20,353 bases of DNA from PCC-9228 sp964477525 (lineage in GTDB: Bacteria; Cyanobacteriota; Cyanobacteriia; Cyanobacteriales; PCC-9228), in assembly GCA_964477525.1 (NCBI GenBank), contig CAYZHY010000070.1, positions 1 to 20,353 of the forward strand, written 5' to 3'. The notes beneath the pieces are model-generated. The model was not told the origin of the DNA. It did not search any database and saw nothing but the letters and a program-made list of their open reading frames with translations. A program made the translations under genes and the position numbers. Positions 14,865 to 20,353 of the stretch are shown here, one piece after another (the stretch's first letter is position 1; each line of letters begins with the position of its first letter).

Positions 14865-15869
14865 ATGGATATTATGTCTGCTGACGTTGATTCTCTAAGT
14901 GGATCTTCCGATAAGTTCTCTACTTCTCCCCAACCGGAGATTGTCTTGCAAACTTGGAACCTCAACAAGACCTATCGCAGTGGGTTCTGGATGAATCAAA
15001 AAATCGAATCTCTCAAAGACTGTACCTTGACCGTTTATCAAGGGGAGACGTTTGGTTTGTTGGGTCCGAACGGGGCCGGCAAAACCACACTGCTAAAAGC
15101 TTTGTTGGGAATTGTCCAACCCACAGGCGGTCGCGGCGTTTTGTTGGGACAACCCCTGGGATCGCGCCCGGTTCGACAGCGGGTTGGCTATCTCCCCGAA
15201 AATCCCTATTTTTATTCTTACCTAACGGGTTGGGAAGTACTACAATTTGCTGGTGGATTGCTACAAATTCCCCCTCACATTCAGCGCCAGCGCATTCCAG
15301 AATTGTTGGATTTGGTAGGTCTGTCCCAGCAATCGGCACGAAAAAAACAACTGCGCCAATATTCTAAAGGCATGCTACAACGGATTGGCATGGCCCAAGC
15401 GCTTATGAACGACCCGGAGGTGGTTTTTTTAGACGAACCCATGTCGGGGTTGGACCCGCTAGGGCGCTACCAAATTCGCGAAATTATTTTTTCTTTGAAA
15501 GAACAAGGCAAAACGATTTTCTTCAACAGCCACGTTCTTGCTGATGTAGAGCAAATTTGCGATCGCGTAACCATTTTAGCCCGAGGCGAAGTCATTTGTT
15601 CTGGTTCCCTGGATGAGTTGCTAGGAACAGCTAATATCTACCACGTTCGCGGTCAAGGCGGAGACCCGGAGGTTTTGCAGCAGTGGCTGCAGGATTTAAC
15701 CTTTTCCGGCCATCGCTGGTCGGGCTACTTACAAGGAGATAGTCAAGATTTTCTGTCTAGCCTAAGCTTAATGGGGGCCAAGCTTTGGGAAATGCGTCAA
15801 GCCCGCCCCAGTTTGGAGGAATTTTTCGTAGAACAAATCCGGCAGCGGGGTCTGGCCACCAGCCAGTAA
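14865..15869 (+). CDS. ABC transporter ATP-binding protein
   Basis: A 334-residue ABC ATPase of the CcmA/ABC-2 type (exporter for drugs, polysaccharides or lipids). Walker A GPNGAGKT (67-74), a Q-loop region of the LPENP type (110-114) rather than a classical glutamine loop, signature YSKGMLQRIG (166-175), Walker B VVFLDEPMSGLD (186-197) and the switch histidine in NSHVL (223). The C-terminal 90 residues form the usual extra domain of this group, ending PSLEEFFVEQIRQ. No permease is adjacent, so the partner must be elsewhere or this ATPase is shared. Two in-frame ATGs compete, at 14865 and 14874; AAAAAGG at 14855-14861 is closer than ideal to the first and farther than ideal from the second. 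Substrate unknown. Confidence 0.9.
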   Translation: MDIMSADVDSLSGSSDKFSTSPQPEIVLQTWNLNKTYRSGFWMNQKIESLKDCTLTVYQGETFGLLGPNGAGKTTLLKALLGIVQPTGGRGVLLGQPLGSRPVRQRVGYLPENPYFYSYLTGWEVLQFAGGLLQIPPHIQRQRIPELLDLVGLSQQSARKKQLRQYSKGMLQRIGMAQALMNDPEVVFLDEPMSGLDPLGRYQIREIIFSLKEQGKTIFFNSHVLADVEQICDRVTILARGEVICSGSLDELLGTANIYHVRGQGGDPEVLQQWLQDLTFSGHRWSGYLQGDSQDFLSSLSLMGAKLWEMRQARPSLEEFFVEQIRQRGLATSQ

Positions 15870-15887
15870 AGGAGACCCATAACAACA

Positions 15888-15945
15888 AAGGTAGGAAGCC
15901 ACAGATGCACAAGCAAGAACATCGCGGATTCCTACCTTAAGTTTT
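15888..15945 (+). terminator. Possible terminator after the ABC ATPase gene
   Basis: AAGGTAGGAA (15888-15897) pairs perfectly with TTCCTACCTT (15929-15938), with a 31-base loop, followed by AAGTTTT. The long loop and short T-run make it weaker than the other terminators here; it could also stop transcription arriving from the opposite strand. Confidence 0.45.
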
Positions 15946-15998
15946 ACTATCCCCAGCTAAGGTCTGAGCTTTTCACCAAGGGAATCAAAGATTTTCAA

Positions 15999-16277
15999 TT
16001 AAACAAAGCTTTTTTTCGACGCCTGGCGACGGTCTTCTCGCGGCTTGGCTTTGTTGACTCGCATGGAACGACCCATCCATTCCGTTCCATCTAGCGAAGA
16101 AATGGCCGATTCTTCGTTGGTTTGGTCCGATAAGTCTACAAAAGCAAATCCACGCATGCGACCAGTTTCCCGGTCGGTAGGCATAACAATGCGTTTGACT
16201 TCGCCGTAGTCTTGAAAAACGTCTCTGAGGTCGTCTTCGGTGGCGCGGTAGGATAAATTGCCGACAAAAATGGTCAT
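15999..16277 (-). CDS. RRM-type RNA-binding protein
   Basis: A 92-residue single-RRM protein. RNP2 is IFVGNL (3-8), RNP1 is RGFAFVDL (42-49), and the segment EWMGRSMRVNKAKPRED (66-82) is typical of the cyanobacterial Rbp group. It lacks the glycine-rich tail of the cold-induced type I Rbps, so it looks more like the type II (Rbp2/Rbp3) group; Rbp2/Rbp3 of Synechocystis are reported to affect photosystem mRNA localisation at thylakoids, but that role here is only inference. ATG at 16277 with no clear Shine-Dalgarno. More than 300 bases without a gene lie upstream, leaving room for a long 5' leader, which such genes often have. Confidence 0.9.
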   Translation of the reverse strand: MTIFVGNLSYRATEDDLRDVFQDYGEVKRIVMPTDRETGRMRGFAFVDLSDQTNEESAISSLDGTEWMGRSMRVNKAKPREDRRQASKKSFV

Positions 16278-16589
16278 TGAACGAACTGTTTGGTAACTAG
16301 TGAACGAGAACCCAAACTTTGTCTGGGTGAGGTATTCAGGAAATTTACATTATCCAGAAACCGCACCTGCTTCTCTTCTCTACCTGAAAAAATTGCGATG
16401 GCAACCCTAGCGGGATAAAAATCGCCAAATTTCAGACTTCGAGGGGACTACAGACATATTTTATTGGGACGATTCTATCTTAACCCATTTCTTGCATTTT
16501 GGGATATAACTTAGACTACAAAAGACAAAAGTTTTTTGAAGAACCGGCCAACCCCTGAAAAGAATGGATGGTGAAGTCAACGGAGAGAT
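16278..16589. other. Upstream region of the RRM gene
   Basis: About 310 bases between two minus-strand genes. On the minus strand TAGAAT (in GGTTAAGATAGAATCG) is a possible -10 about 180 bases before the RRM start, with no good -35, so a long leader is possible. A weak 5-base stem (ACCCA/TGGGT) lies near 16310-16326. No ORF, tRNA or terminator with a T-tract was recognised. Confidence 0.4.
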
Positions 16590-16826
16590 TTATTCAATGG
16601 TAATCGATTGCGGTCGGTTGCCGTTGCCATCGCTATTGCGATCGCGATCGCTGCTACTGGTATCGCTAGACAACGAAACCGATTCGCCGCTTTGGTTTTC
16701 CAACCACTGTTTGACGGGGTCGTCGTTCAAATTTAGGTGAAATATCCCAGAAACAAAACCACCCAAAAAAGCAACGGGACTTTGCAGCATTTTGTCGGTT
16801 AGTGGGTTCAATTCGTCCAAAAACAT
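16590..16826 (-). CDS. Small conserved cyanobacterial protein
   Basis: A 78-residue protein of unknown function. The first 48 residues, with LNPLTDKMLQSPVAFLGGFV and DDPVKQWLENQ, match my memory of a short conserved cyanobacterial protein family, without a name. The segment around SPVAFLGGFVSGIF is hydrophobic enough for a membrane-associated helix. The C-terminal 30 residues are low-complexity (serine, aspartate, asparagine), and the DRDRN part is encoded by two overlapping HIP1 octamers, so this tail may be a lineage-specific addition. The start is chosen at 16826 because AAAGGAGG precedes it at good spacing and the conserved region begins there; the frame is open to 16898. Confidence 0.7.
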   Translation of the reverse strand: MFLDELNPLTDKMLQSPVAFLGGFVSGIFHLNLNDDPVKQWLENQSGESVSLSSDTSSSDRDRNSDGNGNRPQSITIE

Positions 16827-16985
16827 AAAAATCGCAACCTCCTTTCCTGTACGCTTCCCTCGATGTTTTCGATCGTGAAATCGCGAACGATTGGACAAAG
16901 AGCGAACTCTGTATCCTTGGTTTACAAGGGCTTTCGCCTCTAAATCAAGAGGACACTATTTCCATTTATTTTGAAATGCCCCGAT

Positions 16986-18470
16986 TTAACTCGATAGTTT
17001 TTGTTCGATGAGTTGGTTGGTAAGCTTGGGATCGGCGCGTCCGCTGGTTTGTTTCATCACCTGTCCCACAAAGAAGCCTTTGACCTTGGTCTTGCCATTG
17101 CGGTATTTCTCCACTTCCTTGGGATGGGCTGCCAAAATTTCGTCAACAATACCTTCTATAGAACTGGCATCGGAAATTTGAGTCAGACCTTTGCTTTCCA
17201 CCAATTCCTTGGGAGAACCGCCTTGGCTTAACAACTCGGGAAGCACTTCTTTGGCAATCTTGGTACTAATTGTATTTTCCTCAATTAAAGCAATGAGTTC
17301 GGATAGTTCGGCAGGCTTGAAGGGAATTTCCGTAATGCGGACCTTTTCGCTTTTCAGATAGGCGGTAATATCGCCCATAATCCAGTTGACCGCTTGTTTG
17401 GAGTCGGCGTTGGCCTCTAGGGTCGCCTCAAAATATTCTGCCACATCCCGGTCTTCCGCGATCGCCCGCACATCGTAGGGAGACAAACCCAACTCTTGTT
17501 CGTAGCGGCGGCGTTTTTGCGCTGGCAACTCCGGCAGTTCCGATTGCCACTGTTCGATTTGCTGGGAAGTCAGTTCGATAGGCGGCAAATCCGGTTCGGG
17601 GAAATAGCGATAGTCGCTGGATTCCTCTTTGCTGCGCATGCTAATGGTTTTTTGGCTACCCTCTTCCCACAAACGGGTTTCCTGAACCAGGGATTCGCCT
17701 TTTTCCATAGCTTCGATTTGCCGGTCAATTTCGTAATCGATTGCCCTTTGGATGGCATTGAAGGAGTTCATATTTTTAATTTCCACTTTGGTTCCGAACT
17801 CCTCATTTCCCACCGGACGTACGGAAATGTTCACATCGCAGCGTAGGGAACCTTCTTGCATGTTTCCATCGCTAACCCCTAGATACCGCAAAATGCGGCG
17901 CAATTCTTGCGCGTACTCGGCGGCTTCCAAACCGGAACGCAGGTCGGGTTCGGAAACGATTTCGATGAGGGGAACACCAGTGCGGTTGTAGTCTACCAGG
18001 GAATAGGCAGAACCCGCCAAGCGATCGCTACCGGCGTGAACCAGTTTTCCGGCATCTTCTTCCATATGCAGGCGGGTAATCCCAATTTTTTTGTGAATGG
18101 GATTTTCGTTTTCGTCTACCAGTTCGATTTCCAGCCAGCCGTTTTGTGCAATGGGTTGGTCGTACTGGGTAATTTGATAGTTTTTCGGTAAGTCGGGATA
18201 GAAATACTGTTTGCGATCGAATTTGCTATAAGGGGCAATATGGCAGTTCAGCGCCAATCCGGCCTTAACGGCGTACTCTAGAGCTTTTTGGTTGAGTACG
18301 GGAAGGGTCCCCGGCAATCCCAAGCATATAGGAGAAATGTTGGTATTGGCGGGAGCGTTAAATTCGGTGGAACTGCTAGAAAAGATTTTGCTTTTGGTTT
18401 TTAGCTGGCAATGGGTTTCCAGACCAATGATGACTTCGTACTCGGTTTTGACGGGTGCGGTTGTGGTCAT
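16986..18470 (-). CDS. gatB: Asp-tRNA(Asn)/Glu-tRNA(Gln) amidotransferase subunit B
   Basis: Subunit of GatCAB, which converts misacylated Glu-tRNA(Gln) (and Asp-tRNA(Asn)) to the amidated forms using ammonia from GatA; needed in cyanobacteria, which lack glutaminyl-tRNA synthetase. It has 494 residues, normal. Family blocks: EVIIGLETHCQLKTKSKIFS (12-31), YFYPDLPKNYQITQYDQPI (89-107), ITRLHMEEDAGKLVH (131-145), SLVDYNRTGVPLIEIVSEPD, and the C-terminal tRNA-binding YqeY-like tail ending KGFFVGQVMKQTSGRADPKL. ATG at 18470. It stands alone here; gatA and gatC are not in the window, which is usual in cyanobacteria, where they are scattered. Confidence 0.97.
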   Translation of the reverse strand: MTTTAPVKTEYEVIIGLETHCQLKTKSKIFSSSSTEFNAPANTNISPICLGLPGTLPVLNQKALEYAVKAGLALNCHIAPYSKFDRKQYFYPDLPKNYQITQYDQPIAQNGWLEIELVDENENPIHKKIGITRLHMEEDAGKLVHAGSDRLAGSAYSLVDYNRTGVPLIEIVSEPDLRSGLEAAEYAQELRRILRYLGVSDGNMQEGSLRCDVNISVRPVGNEEFGTKVEIKNMNSFNAIQRAIDYEIDRQIEAMEKGESLVQETRLWEEGSQKTISMRSKEESSDYRYFPEPDLPPIELTSQQIEQWQSELPELPAQKRRRYEQELGLSPYDVRAIAEDRDVAEYFEATLEANADSKQAVNWIMGDITAYLKSEKVRITEIPFKPAELSELIALIEENTISTKIAKEVLPELLSQGGSPKELVESKGLTQISDASSIEGIVDEILAAHPKEVEKYRNGKTKVKGFFVGQVMKQTSGRADPKLTNQLIEQKLSS

Positions 18471-18700
18471 GAGCGTACAATTTATCTTTACTGCGTTCGT
18501 GGTTTTCTGTTGCTGGATACAAACTCAGTCTAGAAATCTCTAAGGCTATTGTAGGTTGCTTTTTCGATTTTATCGTGGTTGATTTGGTTGTTGCTGTAGC
18601 CAAGTAGGCTAGGTTGCATTCTGGCGAAGAAATGTACAATGTTAAATATAGATGAAACCTATTTTCGTTAAGGAAGCGCAGCAAGGTTTAAGGAACCCCT

Positions 18701-19063
18701 ATGACACAAGCAGCAACCCAAGAAAAACAACAAGGCATTCAAGTTAGCGAGAAAGCCCTCAAACACCTACTGGCTTTGCGCGAAGAACAAGGCAACCAGG
18801 ATTTGTGCTTGCGAGTAGGCATTCGCCAAGGCGGCTGTTCGGGAATGTCCTACATGATGGATTTCGAACAAGAGGAAAACATTCGTTCTGACGACGAAGT
18901 TTTTGATTACGAGGGATTTAAGGTCGTTTGCGATCCCAAAAGCTTGCTTTACATCTATGGCTTGGTTCTCGACTACAGCGATGCTTTGATTGGTGGTGGC
19001 TTCCAGTTTACCAACCCCAATGCTACCCAAAGCTGCGGTTGCGGTAAATCCTTCTCTGCTTAA
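18701..19063 (+). CDS. Iron-sulfur cluster assembly accessory protein (IscA/SufA/HesB type)
   Basis: A-type carrier or scaffold that binds iron or an Fe-S cluster and passes it to target proteins. It has 120 residues. The three conserved cysteines are in RQGGCSGMSY (C46) and SCGCGKSF (C112 and C114); VSEKALKHLLALREEQ (15-30) and the FTNPNA turn before the cysteine pair are family features. The DYSDALIGGGFQFTNPNA form is the usual cyanobacterial one. It cannot be assigned to IscA or SufA by name from the sequence alone. The start is supported by AAGGA six bases before the ATG. It diverges from gatB with a 230-base gap, in which TACAAT near 18640 may be the -10 box. Confidence 0.92.
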   Translation: MTQAATQEKQQGIQVSEKALKHLLALREEQGNQDLCLRVGIRQGGCSGMSYMMDFEQEENIRSDDEVFDYEGFKVVCDPKSLLYIYGLVLDYSDALIGGGFQFTNPNATQSCGCGKSFSA

Positions 19064-19181
19064 GCACTGACAACAGGGTACAATTTTGATTTGGGTTGGC
19101 GGAAATCTGGAAATCGATGAGTTTCCTAGGTATTTTTTCCGTCAATCCAATTTTTTGTATCTATCCCCTGACAAGCTAGTT

Positions 19182-19607
19182 ATGAGCGAGAAAACGGCAG
19201 AAGAACTCTTTAATGAAGGTATAGAACGCTACCACGCTGGCGAAAATCCCGAGGATTTAATTCCTCTGTTTAAAACTGTATGCGATCGCGCTTCTAAAAA
19301 CAGTCCTCCTTGGACATCTTTAGCTTGGTTATATTTACTTACCGACCAACCCAAAGCGGCTTACAAAGCAGCTTCTAAAGCGGTTAAATACAATCCCCAC
19401 GATCCTCAAGCACGGGTCAATTTAGCGATCGCTATGTTGGAAACCAACAAAAAAGGCGTTCGCGACCATATTGATAAAGCCAATCAGTTGATGGTTACCT
19501 CTTCGGAGTTGCGCCAAGAGTTGCAACAAAACTTTACGGATGGACGGCAGCGCAAGCCGGATTGGAAAACCCTACAAAAAGTTCAAAATTGGTTGTTTGG
19601 TAGCTAG
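19182..19607 (+). CDS. TPR-repeat protein
   Basis: A 141-residue soluble protein with one recognisable tetratricopeptide repeat (about 42-75, PPWTSLAWLYLLTDQPKAAY to NPHDPQARVNLA) and helical flanks, so probably a protein-binding adaptor. The opening EKTAEELFNEGIERYHAGEN also resembles half a TPR. Partner unknown. The ATG at 19182 is preferred because the extension up to 19086 is not repeat-like; no Shine-Dalgarno is visible. It follows the Fe-S carrier gene by 118 bases on the same strand and is followed by a strong terminator, so the pair may be one operon, but a functional link is not shown. Confidence 0.75.
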   Translation: MSEKTAEELFNEGIERYHAGENPEDLIPLFKTVCDRASKNSPPWTSLAWLYLLTDQPKAAYKAASKAVKYNPHDPQARVNLAIAMLETNKKGVRDHIDKANQLMVTSSELRQELQQNFTDGRQRKPDWKTLQKVQNWLFGS

Positions 19608-19624
19608 AATATTTGATTTTTGGG

Positions 19625-19651
19625 ATGCCGGGAATGGTCCCGGCATTTTTT
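19625..19651 (+). terminator. Intrinsic terminator after the TPR gene
   Basis: ATGCCGGGA (19625-19633) and TCCCGGCAT (19638-19646) form a perfect 9-base G+C-rich stem with a four-base loop, followed directly by TTTTT. It lies 17 bases after the stop codon. Confidence 0.92.
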
Positions 19652-19756
19652 AAGAATTCTTCGTTTAAATAACTTCATAAAATTAGCTTCATAATTCCTT
19701 ATACAACTTTATGATATTTTCATGTAGCCAATGATAAGATTTCATTAAATCGACAA

Positions 19757-19783
19757 TGAGGAAAACTTTATCCTCAAATTTTT
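19757..19783 (+). promoter_or_regulatory. Possible leader hairpin before the 64-residue gene
   Basis: TGAGGA (19757-19762) pairs with TCCTCA (19771-19776), followed by AAATTTTT. This could be a weak attenuator or terminator in the leader of the next gene. A possible promoter upstream is TTCATA and TATGAT with a 16-base gap (about 19689-19716). Both are by-eye matches in A+T-rich DNA. Confidence 0.25.
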
Positions 19784-19825
19784 CTGGATCTAAATGTAGC
19801 GAAAATTAAGAGAGGTTTAGGACAA

Positions 19826-20020
19826 ATGACTGCAGGTAACGTAAATATCAAACCAGGCGCTCGCAATCACAAAGGGTTCTTTCTACAGCAAGGCAACTAC
19901 CAACTAATGGATATTAACAAATCTGGATGGGCTTTAATTTGCCTTGATGATGCTGTTTGCCACTATGTCGATCCAGACGATTTGCAATTACACCGCAAAT
20001 CTTGCGAAGTCGAACAGTAA
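19826..20020 (+). CDS. Small protein of unknown function
   Basis: A 64-residue protein that I do not recognise. It is polar, with two halves: a basic N-terminus (IKPGARNHKGFFLQQGNYQL) and an acidic C-terminus with WALICLDDAVCHYVDPDDL and a terminal cysteine-containing tail (three cysteines in all, at about 39, 45 and 60). No membrane helix or signal peptide. The single clean frame, its own terminator at 20208-20240 and the AGGA before the ATG (AGGACAAATG) argue that it is a real gene. Predicted beta-rich small domain is only an impression from the alternating hydrophobic pattern. Confidence 0.6.
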   Translation: MTAGNVNIKPGARNHKGFFLQQGNYQLMDINKSGWALICLDDAVCHYVDPDDLQLHRKSCEVEQ

Positions 20021-20294
20021 CTTCTACTTCTGAGAATTTCTACTCAGTATTTTTTCTAAAATTCGCTCTTATTGGGTCTTCAAAAATCAAAAGTTATCCA
20101 ATTCCAATTGGACAAAACATTAGCAAAAACTTCGCGACCCAGAAGGTTTTGCTAAAATTTCTCGAGTGTTAGCGAACTAGATTTTCTGTAACTTCATAAA
20201 AAACCAAGGCTGTACTTGCTATCAAGTACAGCCATATTTTTGCTAGCATCTAATTTGGGAAATGGGGAAATTCCAGCGATCGCACCAACAGGAA
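20021..20294. other. Gene-free stretch around a bidirectional terminator
   Basis: Apart from the terminator at 20202-20240 nothing clear is seen: A+T-rich sequence with a short CCAATTCCAATTGG-like imperfect palindrome near 20098-20111. No ORF with start signals on either strand. Confidence 0.5.
20202..20240. terminator. Bidirectional intrinsic terminator
   Basis: GGCTGTACTTG (20208-20218) and CAAGTACAGCC (20223-20233) form a perfect 11-base stem with a CTAT loop. On the plus strand it is followed by ATATTTTT, on the minus strand by TTGGTTTTTT, so it can serve the 64-residue gene on the plus strand and the gene entering from the right on the minus strand. Confidence 0.88.
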
Positions 20295-20353
20295 TTACGA
20301 CTCTAGGGTTGCTTTCAACGCCGATTTGATATCGGGATATTGATATTCAAAAC
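20295..20353 (-). CDS. C-terminal end of an unidentified gene (cut by window end)
   Basis: On the minus strand one frame is open from the right edge to a TAA at 20295-20297 and encodes FEYQYPDIKSALKATLES at its C-terminus; the other two minus-strand frames close with TGA close to the edge. The bidirectional terminator about 60 bases downstream supports a gene ending here. Too little is visible to name a family. Confidence 0.4.
   Translation of the reverse strand, partial: FEYQYPDIKSALKATLES

Noticed and set aside
14678..14968. 96-codon minus-strand frame over the start of the ABC ATPase gene
   Set aside because: It overlaps the divergent gene's start and promoter, has no recognisable family pattern and no ribosome-binding site. 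A remnant gene in 14678-14864 cannot be fully excluded.
1..20353. CRISPR array, insertion sequence, prophage or toxin-antitoxin module
   Set aside because: No regularly spaced repeats, transposase or integrase motifs, phage structural proteins or toxin-antitoxin pairs were found on either strand.

Overview
The window is from a cyanobacterium, probably a filamentous one. Evidence: many copies of the cyanobacterial HIP1 octamer (GCGATCGC), the 5' end of a cyanobacterial-type RNase P RNA at the left edge, a HpsE-type glycosyltransferase (a family tied to hormogonium/motility polysaccharide), a CdaA-type diadenylate cyclase next to uppS, and several small cyanobacteria-specific proteins. The organism itself cannot be named from the sequence.

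Layout. 1-99: 5' part of rnpB (minus, cut by the window edge). 124-4217: A+T-rich cell-surface block with two glycosyltransferases (one HpsE-like), a class I methyltransferase and a PAPS-type sulfotransferase, plausibly making or decorating an extracellular, possibly sulfated, polysaccharide. 4303-6421: divergent pair, a CorA metal channel and an ArgS-derived protein that has the N-terminal and DALR domains of arginyl-tRNA synthetase but no catalytic core. 6422-6760: gene-free, with a convincing promoter-plus-terminator unit for a small RNA (about 6515-6587, plus) and the clpC terminator. 6761-9247: clpC. 9468-13488: rimI divergent from lysA-cdaA-uppS, in which peptidoglycan precursor synthesis (DAP/lysine branch, undecaprenyl-PP carrier) sits beside c-di-AMP synthesis; cdaA and uppS overlap by 4 bases. 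13485-14614: minus-strand set made of a 52-residue membrane protein, a membrane-anchored J-domain protein and a DUF3143 protein. 14865-15869: an ABC-transporter ATPase without a permease beside it. 15999-18470: RRM RNA-binding protein, a small conserved protein and gatB (minus). 18701-19607: IscA/HesB-type Fe-S protein and a TPR protein, ended by a strong terminator. 19826-20020: a 64-residue unknown. 20208-20240: a bidirectional terminator. 20295-end: the apparent C-terminus of an unidentified minus-strand gene.

Most of the window is ordinary cyanobacterial housekeeping. The two items most deserving follow-up are the catalytic-core-less ArgS-like protein (5543-6421) and the small RNA candidate at 6515-6587, whose unpaired 5' part contains the exact complement of ten bases of the conserved core motif of the cyanobacterial sRNA Yfr1. 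No CRISPR array, transposase, tRNA or rRNA was seen.
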